A stretch of DNA of 59,778 bases from Nymphaea colorata (Eukaryota; Streptophyta; Magnoliopsida; Nymphaeales; Nymphaeaceae): assembly GCF_008831285.2 (NCBI RefSeq), contig NW_022204982.1, positions 1 through 59,778 of the forward strand, given 5' to 3'. A program made the translations under genes and the position numbers. Positions 46,420-59,314 of this stretch are shown in pieces; positions within the stretch are counted from its first letter, which is position 1; the number at the start of each line of letters is the position of its first letter. Below the pieces are notes generated by a model, which saw nothing but the letters and a program-made list of their open reading frames with translations, was not told the origin of the DNA and ran no database searches.

Positions 46420-46874
46420 ATAAATACCGGGGCTGGGGAGTCCAATGTCCTCACCCTAATAGAGGAGGAAAAAAAGAAACCTTAGACTTTTCTAGCAACC
46501 ATTTCTTTCTTTCGAAGAGAGAGATGGAGATTGACATCAAAGAGAGGGGCTCCATTGCAAAAATGAAACCCCCCAGGCTATTCACCCCGCACAGAGTAAG
46601 TTCCAGTAAATATAGGGTTCCTCCTTCTTAAGCGTATGCAACTTTCATGTACTTCCTTCTTCGTGTATGGGTAGGACAGCATTGTGGCTTGTCATCACAA
46701 CTTTGGCAAAAGAAGATGCAATGCCTGAAACATGATAGAGTGGTAAACTGAACATAACGACTGCACTCATATAACTTAACCAAGCTTATTTAATTGCTAA
46801 ATTTAATTTTTTTCCCGGACTTCTGTCTCTGTACATTGCAGGATGCTTCGGTTTCTCTGGAGCTTGTTGTGTAG
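46420..46874 (+). other. TATA box plus two-exon mini reading frame (R4)
   Basis: TATA box near 46420, ATG at 46524, donor after 46595, exon 2 at 46842-46874. One substitution (cccaggcta, Lys to Arg) relative to R3. Confidence 0.35.
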
Positions 46875-47180
46875 CACCTGGCGGCTGGTTTCTCCCCAGT
46901 TCAATGTGGACTTGTTTTTTTTTTTTCGTCTTTTGGATGTTCAACGTGTTCATCCGGGCAAAGAACCGGCAGTAGCAGAAGTTCTTCGGAAATCTTCCTA
47001 AGGCCCTGTCCTTGCTATGAAAAGCACTCGTAGAAGTACCCAAAAAATCGGGACGACTTCTCTGGCTTCATCACAGTAATGTCATTCTCTTGTAATTTAT
47101 CCATCAAGTGGCGTGTACCGAGGGAATCAGTTGCCACATAACTGCTCCCTCCAAGTACAATGGTGGGTGGCGGCTGGTCT

Positions 47181-47403
47181 CCAAAACTATAGCAAAACCA
47201 TATACATCAACCTTGTTATTATAGTGCTTCTTATCCCCTCGACGAAGTGTGACCGTGCTATAAAGCTGCGAAGGGGAAGCCAGAGAAACTAAGCGAACCC
47301 ATGGTGCACAACGAAAGAGACTAAAAAAGCTTAACAAGACCAATGGTACCTCGGGAGCCATCCATCGATATGTGCCAGTTTCTGCAGTCATCATTTCGGT
47401 CAG
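47181..47403 (-). pseudogene. Raf-like kinase fragment, left arm (R4)
   Basis: TEMMTAETGTYRWMAPE, short intron, LYSTVTLRRG, KKHYNNKVDVYGF, as in R2. Confidence 0.82.
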
Positions 47404-47517
47404 GTGCTACTGGGTGTCCTTACTCCTTTGGAGACCAGGTGATACCCAATAGCACCTGACCGAAATGATGACTGCAGAAACTTACTCCTTTGGAGAGCAG
47501 GTGATACCCAATAGCAC

Positions 47518-47739
47518 CTTTCCGAAATGACGACTGCAGAAACTGGCACATATCGATGGATGGCTCCGGAAGTACCATTGGTCTTGTTAAGGTTTTTTAC
47601 TCTCTTTCATTGTGCACCATGGGTTCGGTTATTTTCTCTGGCTTCCCCTTCGCAGCTTTATAGCGCTGTCACACTTCGTCTTGGGGATAAGAAGCACTAT
47701 GATAACGAGGTTGACGTATATAGTTTTGCTATAGTTTTG
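47518..47739 (+). pseudogene. Raf-like kinase fragment, right arm (R4)
   Basis: TYRWMAPE, GT-AG intron ending cttcgcag, LYSAVTLRLG, KKHYDNEVDVYSF. The unknown open stretch beyond it continues to about 48056. Confidence 0.82.
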
Positions 47740-48114
47740 GAGACCAGCGGCCACCCACCATTGTACTTGGAGGGAGCAGTTATGTGGCAACTGATTCCGC
47801 CCGTACACGCCACTTGATGGATAAATTACAAGAGAATGACATTATTGTGATGAAGCCAGAGAAGTCCTCCCGATTTTTGGGTACTTCTACGAGTGCTTTT
47901 CATAGCAAGCACAGGGCCATAGGAAGATTTCCGAAGAACTTCTGCTACAGCCTGTTCTTTACCACTCTATCATGTTTCAGGCTTTGCATCCGCTTTTGCC
48001 GAAGTTGGTATGACAAGTCACAATGCTGTCCCGCCCACGAAGAAGGAAATACATGAATGTTGCATTCGCTTAAGAAGGAGAGGAAGTTATTTTGTCACAT
48101 ATCTCCCAAGCTAA

Positions 48115-48206
48115 CCCAGTAGCACCTGTCCACATGCAACTGCAAATACTGGGTCCCCAACTGCTATTGTGATTCTTGCAGTTGCATGTGGACAGGTGCT
48201 ACTGGG
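48115..48206. repeat. Perfect 31-bp hairpin (R4)
   Basis: Arms 48115-48145 and 48176-48206. The loop has one substitution relative to R2 and R3 (ctgctattg) while both arms are unchanged. Confidence 0.9.
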
Positions 48207-51200
48207 TATCCTTTTTTTGCTTCCAGAGTCATTTGATGAAGTTAATTTAATGCACGATTCTTCCTACCAATTCATTAATTTGGACTGCACCATTGTACTG
48301 TTATGCATTTTCTTCGGTTTGGTGTTCTTGGTTCACTAATTTGAGGAGTTTACCTTGCCATCAACAGATCTACTGCAAACCACAACTACTGAAATTAGTG
48401 TGAAGCTTTAGCACAATGGTTGCCTAAAACTTCTTCTTTTTCCTGAAATTATTAGTGAACATTTTATCTAATTTTGTTGAAGATAGGCTACCATTGTGAT
48501 TCTTGCAGTTGCATGTGGACAGGTGCTACTGGGTATCCGTTTTTTGCTTCCAGAGTCTTTTGATGAAGTTAATTTAATGCACGATTCTTCCTACCAATTC
48601 ATTAATTTGGACTGCGCCATTGTACTGTTATGCATTTTCTTCGGATTGGTGTTCTTGGTTCTCTAATTTGAGGAGTTTACCTTCCCAGCAACAGATCTAC
48701 TGCAAAATACAACTACTGAAAATTATGTCAGCACATCAATTTCACTTTTGGTTTCAGTAAAATAAAAAAGTAATGCTACAAATTTGAATCATGCTGCTGC
48801 CGATCCAATCGACACTTCGTCAAGGTTTCCATAGTGGACGTTTAACTTTCGTCTTTCCTTGCCATGTTTTATGAATCTAAGTATTGAACCAATAGTTTGG
48901 TTGACCAGCACAAATTCATCTCCAAGGATGAGGACCAATTGAATTAAAACAAACTGAGTGCGAAAATTTACAGAAAAAGTAGTTTTATCTTTGGTTTAAG
49001 ATCATGATAAATTTACAGTCATGAATGAAGTTGGGGACGCAGTTCCAAGCTATGTTGCTGATATCATGAGTCACCCAACTCTGCCCACAGTCAACGCTTA
49101 GTGAGAAACTAAAATCAGAGATTTCCTAGAATTGATACACCTTTTCATGTTTTTCTTTTCAACCTTTTTTGTTTTGTCGTTGCCTAATTTTCTGAACAAA
49201 ATATTTAAATTTTAATTCTGAATTGGAATAAACCAGTTTTGGTACTCAACTTCACTAGTGATAGAAGCACAAGTGGACTTCTGGGTGAAGTTGCCCACAT
49301 ATTTTCACGAAAACTATTTATTTATATAAATTAGTTGTTTGCAAACATGTGCTGGGTTAAGCGTATCATGAGTTAATGTTCTTCTACTAAAAATTTATGG
49401 TCCTGCCACCAGTTTTGGCAAACAATAAGATAATGAGATGTATTGATAATGAAACTTATGGGAAGAGGGATTTGGGGTCCATACAAGTTCTCCATAACAT
49501 TACTGCTTTTACTTTGGACGCTCAGCATTCTTAGCTCAGCAGCTTCAAAATAATGCAATACTGGTCATAGTGCATGAAAAGAATGCAAAACTGGTCGTAG
49601 TTCATTCTAGCTTGAATAGCAAAAATTCTTTTGTATGGGCAAAAAAAAGAAAAAAGAAATCGGCAAAAGTGAAAAGACTCAAAAGGACTTTTTTTTTCTA
49701 GAATTTCAGAAATATCTTTTTTTTTTCTTTTGGAGTATGCATGTTCCTTGCACTGACCCAACAACTCAAACTCTACATAATGATCACATGTTCTAAATTA
49801 AAACATAGTCAAATATTTCGCTTTCATATATATATGTATATTTATTTATTTATTTATTATTTTCAAACACAAAAGTTTTTTCATGTCTTGAAAGAGTTTA
49901 TTGTCATTTATGTTTACATGAATAAGGACTCATGCTTAAAGATTAAACCTTCAATAATGTGAATGGCGGTCTTTTCTAAATGGGTTATGATCGTCAATAT
50001 ATCCAATGATATGTGGTCCACAACACAACATTATTATGCAATCTGGGATTGCTACGGACTTAAGGAGCGACTTAAAGATAAAGGGGATCCTTCCCAAAAT
50101 TTTCAGTTCTACAGTTTTAGCAGCCCACAAGTCGGATTTTCGAAACAATCACCAACTTAATGGTAAATGAGAACTATCTCACCATCATTTTTCATCAGTT
50201 TTTTGGGTGTGAGTTTTGGCACTCATGCACAACTGTTCCTGCTTCCAATTCTTAAATGATAGTCCTTAAAAACTTATCTCCTAGGGGATAGCACAACTGT
50301 TCCTGCTTCCAATTTTCCGGGTGTCAAATTTCTGTCTTGAGCATTGAGATTTCCTCTGGCGCACCACATGATTCTCAAAACTTTTCTAATGTACCTTTTC
50401 TGCTGTATCTATCAATCAACATCTCAATTATCAATGTTCACTTGTTGTCTGTTCTTAGTATTGGAAAAGTATTCAGTCAGAGTCAGCCAGCCATCAGGAA
50501 CAGACAAAGTGATAAGGAATTAATGATGTATGTGAACAGACAAACTCTCGCCCAGATGCAGCAATTAAGCATGGGAAATGAGCCAATCCAGTTCATCGAC
50601 CTTTTTTACTTGTCTGAACTTGGCTTGTGCCCGTCTCAAGCCGATCAAGACAACGCCATTTACCGGCGAATTTTGTTTGTTTTGCGTTCTCCCGTAAAAC
50701 TGAAAAATGATGGTAAGATATCACGACATGAAGATTCAGCTTGAGCACTAATGTCACAGATATAACGAGAATTTCAAAAATCTCATAAGAAATTTTATTG
50801 CGACTTTCCCCAGAAATTTTTATTTTTTTGTTAGTTTTCATAATTTTCTTAATTTTTAACTTTTAAAAGAATTGTCGACATTTGCTAGAAAAGACTCGAC
50901 AAAACCCTCGCTGAAATTTTTCTGAGAACGATATTCGTAACAATGGTTTTTGGCCCATGTACACATAACAAGTTACACATATTTAAAAATAACAGTAAAA
51001 TAGCAAAAAAAACAAAACGCATAAATAAAAAGACAGATATGCTGTGGTTCTAAAAAATAGAAGGCAGTATATAGGGCTCCAGTTATACAAGGACCAACAA
51101 ATTAAATATGAAGATTATGAGGAACACTGTGAGCCAACTTGATCAATCATACAATTCACAAATTATCACGTTAAAAGCTTTTGTTTTTTTGTGGTTAAAA

Positions 51201-52640
51201 GTGGATGGCAGCATTCCTCTTTAGGATATTTAATATGCCTTCCATGGATGCCAAAAATCTTTTAAGCTGTTTTTCTTGTAAACTCGATCATACAAATGGA
51301 TGCAAAATGTATGAAAATATGGGAATAGATGTAACATCTTTCGATATTTATTCTCGTGAAAATTAGATTTTATGATCCAAAAAGGCTGAGACAGATAAAT
51401 TTATTATAATGTTTAGTGTATGCATCCCACTTGCATCACTCTCTCGAGTCATATAAGTGCTAACGTTTGTGCTTCCATCTACACGGTTGGATTTATGAAA
51501 AAAAGCCCAGCACTAATTTTTCTTAGGAACAGAGAGAGAGAGGGAGATCATAGACAGAGAGAAAAATGGAATTTGTGGAGAACATTAAGTTAGTTAATCA
51601 TTATGAAAGTTGGTCAAACCAGACCACTTGGGTAAGAGACAAAAACCAGAGCTATAAAATTAATCATTAAAATAACTTTTTATAATTTAAACTTATAGAT
51701 ATGATCTTAAGAGCAATTTGACGAGAGACATATATTAAGTTACTTTTTTTTTAGTTAAATAATGTTTTTTAATAATAAAAAACTGAACGTCTCTTATAAC
51801 ATCAAAATTTTGATAATAGAATCATAACTTAAACTAAAACATGATTGATATTAAATCAGTTGTTTCGCAACTCTAATACTTTTTTCATCGGTATAATTTT
51901 GGTTTTTCTTTTAAAACAAGGTAAACTAATGAGCCAAAATATTAAAATCTTTTCTGAATATATTTTCTCCCTTTATGTTGATTATGGTACATGGATTTCA
52001 TATTTTTTTGTTTTATTTTCGTTGTGACATCGAGTTCTCCTATATTTTAGAAATTTTGGGCTTCAGCAGACGTCTATCGATTATTCATGGCATAATAGAA
52101 AGGCAGATAATAATGATAGGACAATCTTTACATGTCTTATAATTTCATGTCTAATGTCCAAAAGAAAAAAACAATCTTTAACCACTGGTTTGGTTACCCA
52201 AACATTACCTAAGACTGCTCCTGTAATTGTTGAATTTCTGGTCAATAATAAAAGAAATTAAGTGGGTTTTTAAACAAGAAAAATGTTTGAATTTATTAGT
52301 GGCGATGAGACGAAACAAATATGCAAATCGCATATAAGTTAAAAAAGAAAGCAGTAAATCAATGCCATATGCTGGAGGCGATGGGGATCTTTAATTTAAT
52401 TGTACAACTGATTGAAATTCTATAGTATAAAATTCCAGACATTCTAAACCGTGAAATTGCTTGTTTTTATAAATCCTTTGAAGAACTTTTGCAAGTTTTG
52501 TTGACATACCAAAATAATACAATACGATTTGATGTTCATTTCTCGATACCTTTCTAAATTTTAGAAAATGTACGCGACTAAACTGCCATGACCTTGTCAA
52601 CAATACCCAAAAATTTTATTTCCAGATTGCTCTGAATCAG
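48207..52640. other. Unit spacer, right part (R4)
   Basis: No gene recognised. Recurrent unidentified frames at 49741-49962, 49963-50160 and 50337-50744 on plus, and 52391-52603 on minus. The third reaches 135 codons here only because a stop present in R2 and R3 (ttttttgac) has lost one base. Confidence 0.45.
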
Positions 52641-52988
52641 ATCCTGACTCTCTAGAGTATGGCCGTTACTCAGAGCAGGTAATGGGGATAGAGTCCTTTC
52701 CAGTACCGACACTGGAAATCTCTAGATCGATCTCCTTCCTTCCACATTCTTCTTGACTGGTTTCTGGTTTCTGTTGGTCTTCATTAGAGAGACCAACGGA
52801 ATCAGGGATTCCCCTGGACTAGTCTAGACAGATGAACCCCCACCATTTCCATCTCCCCCTATAAATACCTCGACCGAGCTTCCGGGGAAGCATCAGTTTC
52901 GTGTTTCTGCGCGTATTGGACAAGTTAAACTATCAGGTCTCGTTTTTGCTATGTCTCTTAAGTGCTTCTGATTGCATGGCAGCAGAAG
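52641..52988 (+). promoter_or_regulatory. sHSP promoter and 5' UTR (unit 4)
   Basis: TATAAATA at 52860-52867, empty ccccc site just upstream, upstream ORF at 52951-52971, ATG at 52989. Near-identical to unit 1. Confidence 0.6.
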
Positions 52989-53265
52989 ATGGGTGGTAAC
53001 GGGCAGATGAAGAGGGCATCTTTCTTGGTGTTGTTAATCGCGTCATTGGTGGTGGGGGTGGCATTCCTGCCACAGACGGCGAGCACCCTGCTTCCCTACA
53101 GTAGGCTGTGGGACATGATGATTCCTCAAGAAGCCGTGGATCCCTTCAAGATCCTCGAGCATTCCCCTATTGCAATTCCCAAGTCTCTGGATACGACCTT
53201 GACCCTTGCCTGTGCCGATTGGAAGGAGACCTCTCATGCCCATCTCATCACCCTCGATGTCCTTG
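52989..53265 (+). pseudogene. ER-type sHSP exon 1 (unit 4)
   Basis: 277 bp, open, same protein as unit 1 apart from SLDTT for SQHTT and ADWKE for TDWKE. Signal peptide, DPFKILE and LDVLG present. GT donor at 53266. Exon 2 of the unit is frameshifted. Confidence 0.8.
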
Positions 53266-53698
53266 GTACATATCTTCTTCTTCTTCTTCTTTTCACCATT
53301 TAATCTTTCGTTGGTCCTTGTTCTTTTGTTGTTTTGCAATTAGTGTCCCTCATTTGAACTCCAAAAAATGGAAGAGTAGGAGATTGGTGCTCTTGATAAC
53401 TTTTGAGAAAATAGAAAGAAGACAATGAACATAGATTTATGTGGTTCAGATTTGTCAATCCTACATCCACGATATGAGCATCATGCAGCCTTGCTCTATT
53501 TTCTCATCATTTTTCTTTAGAGATTACATTGAGTATACATAGCACTGGAGGAAGACTTTGGAGGAAGGACAAGAAGGAAGGTGTTTCCGCCTCAATGGCT
53601 ATACAAATGGCTATAAGAGAAAAATATAGCAACAAAAGCAAAGACTAAAAAGATAAGAAAATTTGTATGTGTGATTCTGAAACGTCGACTTCTCATCA

Positions 53699-54813
53699 CC
53701 CCCTCAAGTGGGGCGTACAAGTCATGGCAGCCCCACTTGTTAATGGCTTCATTTAACTCTTTTCTTGATATTGCTTTGGTTAATCTATCTGCAAGTTGTT
53801 TTGAACTTGATGTGAAGGGAGTACTGATTTCGCTATTCTGAACCTTTTCTTGTATGAAGTGACAGTCAATTTCTATATGTTTTGTCCTTTCATGGAACAC
53901 GGCATTTTCTGCAATATGAATAGCAGCTTGATTGTCACAATGCATTGGTGTTGGAGAACTCAATTCTAAGCCCATTGAGTATGAATCCAAGTAATTTCAC
54001 TAGTTGTAGTGGCAATCGCCCTGTATTCTGCTTCTGCACTGGACCTAGAAGTGGCTCGTTGTTTCTTACTTTGCCAAGATACTAGGTTATCGCCTACATA
54101 AATACAATAACCAGTAGTGGATTTTTGATCCATGCTTCCTCCCCAATCTGCATGAGAATATTTTCTAATGTTGACATGGCCATTTCGTTTATATAATAAT
54201 CCTTGACCAGGAGACTATTTCAAATATTTGACAATCCGTTCAACTTTACTCCTATAGAATCCATACTGTTCAAGACCTTTGCTCAATTTGAAGTGTTGTG
54301 CTCGAGGAGATTGTTTAAGTCCATATATCGTTTTCGCAGCTTGCAGACTGATGTAGACTTTTCTTGAGTCCATCCAATATGTAGTTTCATATATACTTCT
54401 TCTTGTAAGTCTCCCTGTAGAAAGACATTTTTTACATCTAATTGAAATAGTGACCAATCATAATTGCAAGCAATCGAGAGAAATATTCGAACTGTATTCA
54501 TCTTGGCTACCGGGCCAAATGTTTCTTCATAATCCATTCTTTGTGTTTGAGTATACCTTTTGCGACCAGCCTGGCCTTGTATCTTTCCACTTTCTATCAC
54601 TGTTGTATACCCTTTCTGTTGAACTGCATGTTTTCTTTCAGGCAATTGAGTAATCTCCCATGTTTGATTTTTGTTTAAGGCATCAAGCTCTTCATGCATA
54701 GCTTTGATCCAAAGAGGATTATCTTTGGCCTCCTCATAAGATCTTGGTTCTAATTCTCTTTTTATGGCAGCCAAAAAGGCGTAGTGTTTTTCAGAAAAAA
54801 ATTTAAACGTCAC
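53699..54813 (-). pseudogene. Copia RT and RNase H remnant (unit 4)
   Basis: 54813-54283: EPRSYEEAKDNPLW, MHEELDALNKNQTWE, DYEETFGPVAKMNTVR, DVKNVFLQGDLQEEVYM. 54457-54215: YGLKQSPRA joined directly to VERIVKYLK, so no YVDD box. RNase [38 protein letters not shown]. Confidence 0.85.
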
Positions 54814-55062
54814 ATTGATTTTTCGATAGAATGCATAATTTCCTTATATGTCACATATCTTTCAAGTGCCTAGGAGGTTGAATGGTTCTTTGTGATCTTC
54901 TAGGCTCAGTGACTTCAGTTGTGCCCCTTCCAACTTCATGAGCTCCCAAGTTTTAAAATCAAGGTCTGCACTTGAGCTTCTTCTATGCATTATGATTACC
55001 TTGGTTGGTAGAAATGGCAACTAAATGATCATAAATGCTAATGTTTGGCAGAGTAGTCTCCC

Positions 55063-56222
55063 CTATCGTCTTTCTTGATGATGGTGATTTTTGAAATATA
55101 GCAGTGACTCACCAAATTTGACATCTCTAAAAATATACATGCGCTGGTCACAAGGATTGTAGCATCTATACCCTTTTTTGTTGACTGAATATCTCATAAA
55201 TTCACATTTGCGAGCTTTAGGACTTTGTTTGTCTCGTTCAGTTTTGTCGACCATAACATATACAATGCTTCCGAACAATTTCAAGTGATGGATACTAATC
55301 TTGCGTCCTGTAAGGATGTGAAGAGGTGATTTTCCTCTTAACATGCAGCTAGGATTCAGTTAATTAGGTATCAAGCAGTCATAATCGTCTCTCTCCCAAA
55401 CTATTTAGGCATACAAGACTAAAAAAATAAGGAACCTGTAATTTCAAGAATATGACAATTTTTCCTCTCGTCTACTCCGTTTTCTTGCGGAGTTTTTACA
55501 CATGAATATTGATGCATCATGTCACTCATATTCTCAAAATTAAAAAAAAACTGCTTTTAAACTCAATCCCATTGTCGGTTCTTAGGTTCTTAATACCAAC
55601 ATTGTATTGACTTGGCACCATATTGTAGTCAATCACAATTTTTTCAATAACTTGATCCTTGGAATTGAGAAGATATAACCAGGTTACCTTAGAGAAATCA
55701 TCAATAAATGATAATTAATATTTAAAACTATTATATGATGTTACTGGGGCAGGACGCCAAACATCAGCATGCACCAATTCAAATAGTTCACTAGCAACAA
55801 TTTTGGACAAAACAAAAGGAGGACGAGTCATTTTAGCATATTGACAAATTTCACACACACGTAAATCAAAAGTTTCTTGAGGAAAAATTAACGACGAAAT
55901 TCTACTGGAGGGTGGCCAAGTCTGCAATGCCATAAGTGAGAATCAAATCCCGAGCTAGCAGTCATAGCAACATATTATTTTGATCAATCACATACACTCC
56001 ATTCTCTTCTTTTCCTTCACCAATAGTCATATTCATCAACCTATCCTGAAACATCACATTGGAGGAGAAAAGATAACATTGCAATTTAGATTAAGTGTAA
56101 TCTTAGAAACAGAGAGTAGATTAGATGCCAGATTAGGCATATAAAGAGTCTTTAATTCTTTTTCCAAAAAACATGTTTTCCCAACTCCAACAACTTTAAT
56201 GGAGGTGCCATCAGCTATAGTC
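55063..56222 (-). pseudogene. Copia integrase remnant (unit 4)
   Basis: 55344-55063 is the C-terminal part (SPLHILTGRK, KLFGSIVYVM). 55933-55715 has CEICQYAKM and HADVWRPAPVTSYNS. Small deletions near 55907, 55973 and 56062 break the pre-integrase region that is open in unit 3. Confidence 0.82.
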
Positions 56223-56229
56223 ACGTTCT

Positions 56230-57292
56230 ATTTTCACTTTTATTTTTTATATCTTTCAAGTTATTGTGAAAACATGACATATTTCAGATGCACCTGAATC
56301 CATGATCCAGGAGTAATTTCTAGTAAGAGAGGGATCTGAGTTCATACTTGGTTGATTTCTGGGTGAAGTGAACGCTGATGCAGCAGTTGCCGTGTTGGTG
56401 TCTTTTTGGCCATTCAAATTTTTAATCATCTTTGCAATAGTAGCAAGAGTAACATCACCTTCGTCGGATTAAACCAATCGTTTGCCTCTATTTCTGAACG
56501 ACGGCCGAACCTCCATTTTTTCTTCATGTTTTTTGCTGACCGAGGCATTGAATGCAACTTTTTCAATCTTATCACTACTAGTTTTAGTATTAAAAGTGTC
56601 ACTAGTGTTCATAATCTTCCTTCTTTTTGCTTCTCGTAAGAGGGTGTTACACACCATATCCCAAGACGACAGATTATATGTCATTAATATTTGTCTTCTT
56701 GCTTGATCTTAATCTTCACCTAAACCAGCCAATAGTTTGAAGGTTCTTTCTTGATCTCACTGCCTCTTATTGCGAGCAAGGTCAGTTGAAAGCGGGCAAT
56801 GAGTGTCCATCTCATTCCACTTCCCTTTAAACGTAGCAATATGGTCGCTCAAGGTCATATGACCTTTCTTCAACTCATAAATCTCATGGGAGAGTTGATA
56901 CATGTGCACCGTACTATATTTTTCACTATATAACTCTTTGGCAGCATTCCATATTGCTTGGCAGTTTTGAAATAATAAAAAATCTCAGCAATTTTAGCAT
57001 CCATAGAATTCAATAACCAAGACATGTCCATATGATTACCGAACTCCCACTCATCATAGTTAGGGTGTCAATGGTAGGTTTAGATTTTGTTCCATTAACA
57101 AACCCAAGTTTACATTTCCCACTTAAGAACAAAGTAGAGCTTTGGACCATGACATATAATTTAAGCCATTCAATGAAACATTTGTAATTTTGAGAATGGT
57201 GGTACCTGTCTCCACGACAATATGTTGTTGTGTTGAAGATCCACAGTAGAGTTCAGTCTTTGAGAATCACTGGTTCCTTCGTTGGCGTCCAT
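56230..57292 (-). pseudogene. Copia protease and gag remnant (unit 4)
   Basis: Protease motif SWIMDSGASEH near 56300. Gag from MDANEG at 57292 is broken by small indels, with the later gag segment (MTYNLSSWDMVCNTLLREAK) at 56684-56469. Confidence 0.76.
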
Positions 57293-57996
57293 TGAACTTC
57301 AGAAACTTGCGGTACTTGTAAATTTGTATCTCTTCACAGGATTGTCCAAAAAATATAAAAATTGGATTAAAAATACTAGACACGTTTCTTTATCCAACGC
57401 CACCTTGTTCGATCTCTAAATCGCCTCCAGTAAAAAACGTGACCCAGAGAAAGTCACGCCTAGAATGCCATGTCTGGCAAGCCTTGCGAAGGGTTATCTC
57501 CGAAGACAGCAACTGCGGTACTTGTAAAATGTCGGCTCCTCCCTCGGCACCTTATCACACGGGGTCTCCCGAGATCATTGCTCTGATACCATGATAACTT
57601 TTGAGAGATTAGAAAAAAGACAATGAACACAGATTTACGTGGTTTAGATTTGTCAATCCTACGTCAACGATAAGAGCATCACGCAACCTTGCTCTATTTT
57701 CTCATCATCTTTCTTTACAGATTACATTGAGTATATATAGCGCTGGAGGAAGACCAAGAAGGAAGGTGTTTCCCCTCAACGGCTATAAGACAAAAATATA
57801 GCAACAAAAGCAAATACTAACAAGGTAAGAAATTATTGACAAATTTGTTTCCGTGATGCTGAAACGTGGATTCGTGTTGTTGAACGTGGACTTCTCATCA
57901 GCTCTTCTCTCTCGTTCTCTTCGTTTTTGAATTGGCATGAATGATTTCTCCAATAGTAGTGCTAAAGGAGAGATATGTTTGGGAATGGAATGGAAG

Positions 57997-58303
57997 GGGT
58001 GAAGAAGGAGGACATAAAGATTGAGGTAGAGGAGGGAAGGGTACTGAGGATCAGCTGGGAGAGGAAAGGGGAGGAGGAGAAGGCGACAAATGGCACTGGG
58101 GGGGAGGCCCATCTGCGAGTTCTGGCGGCAGTTCGGGCTGCCCTACAATAATAACAGATGCCGTCAAGGTGCACCTGGAGAATAGTGTTTGGAGGTAACC
58201 ATCCCAAGCTGGCGGAAGGGAAGGTAGACAGCCTAAGGTCATCGACATAGTGGAAAATCGGTCTGCCGGCGACATCAGCACCTCCAAGAATGAGCTGAAA
58301 TGA
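57997..58303 (+). pseudogene. ER-type sHSP exon 2, frameshifted (unit 4)
   Basis: GVKKEDIKIEVEEGRVLRIS is intact. A 10-bp deletion in the acidic stretch before DKWH then shifts the frame to TAA at 58149-58151. The late C loss shared with the other units is present (agtgtttggagg). Recognisable to the ancestral stop at 58301-58303. Confidence 0.85.
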
Positions 58304-58828
58304 AACCGTTAGCAGAAGTTGCTCTGCTGCGGCCTCCTAAGAGTCCCATCTACCGTTCTGTTCGTCCTTAGTTCGGTCGTAGTGTATATGATGCAGAATG
58401 TTTCGTGTAATGGAACTACTTTGGTGCATAAGAGTAAATAAAAAAGGTTCTTGGTTTTGCTGGATAACTATTCATCATGTATCTGATCTTCTTTTGGGAA
58501 ACGTAAGACAGCCTAGAAACTTGTTTTCGTATATAAAATCAAATTTTATATGGTTTTAAAATTGATTGTCTAAAAAATGCTCAGCTAATAATGACAGCGT
58601 CATTTACTAATTTGCTCGAATCAATCTCTTATTTTGTTTGTATGGGAAATGGGGAAAAAAAGAAACGAAATGATGAATATAAAGGCAAGCTAATAAAGTA
58701 AAGGAACGAACTGCTGCCAGAAGGTATTTGCCGAGGTAGAGTCGGGCCTCAGTGCTTATACAGCATCAACACGCCCACAGAGCAATAATATAGATTTTGG
58801 AGAGAATGTATGGTATTGATTGCAGGGT
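58304..58828 (+). other. 3' flank without captured exons (unit 4)
   Basis: Same as unit 3: 3' UTR, aataaaaaaggttcttgg, single 175-bp sequence, no gene. Confidence 0.7.
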
Positions 58829-59271
58829 TAGGATGGCAATGAATTGGATTCAGATTGGATATTCCTTTTTATCATATTGAATTGATGTAATTGGATATTC
58901 AAATATTTGGGTTCGAATCTAGATTCGAATGGCAGATAAAAAAAGTTTGTCATATATATCTGAATCCAACTTTCAAATTCATAACTGAAATCTACATTCA
59001 ACTTTTAAATTCACAACTGAATTTGAATGGTATAATAATATGTTTTGAACAGACTTTAAAAATGCAAAGGTATCTGATATAAGAAAATTTAATTGGTTGA
59101 CTTCATGTCTATTATTCGATCAGATATTTATTTATAATTATTGAATCTGAATCCAATCAAATGTCTTTTTTTAATAGGTCCATTGGATATTAATATTTTT
59201 CCCACATCTCACTTTTTTGAAGCAGTGTAATCAAATGTCGGATTCAAATCCAGTCCATTCACATCCTTATT
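58829..59271. mobile_element. hAT-like MITE (unit 4)
   Basis: 443 bp between tgcagggt duplications (58821-58828 and 59272-59279). Confidence 0.75.
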
Positions 59272-59314
59272 TGCAGGGTCTTATATTGACAAACCAATTT
59301 TGGACCTAGCTGGG

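Larger units (their letters stand above)
46619..48084. repeat. Long foldback with two inverted Raf-like kinase fragments (R4)
   Basis: Same foldback. Small differences from R2 and R3 (acctttccg for acctgaccg near 47517, and yndn instead of ynne in the right arm). Confidence 0.88.
53394..57900 (-). mobile_element. Ty1/copia element, degenerate (unit 4)
   Basis: 4507 bp. LTRs 53394-53698 and 57592-57900, gctct at 53389-53393 and 57901-57905, PBS at 57580-57591, polypurine tract directly right of 53698. Shares the YVDD-removing deletion with units 2 and 3. Confidence 0.92.
44860..59314 (+). repeat. Tandem unit R4 (about 14.5 kb)
   Basis: Same order of parts. No LTR in the promoter and no acidic exons. 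Its spacer is close to R2 and R3 with a few differences of its own. Confidence 0.88.
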
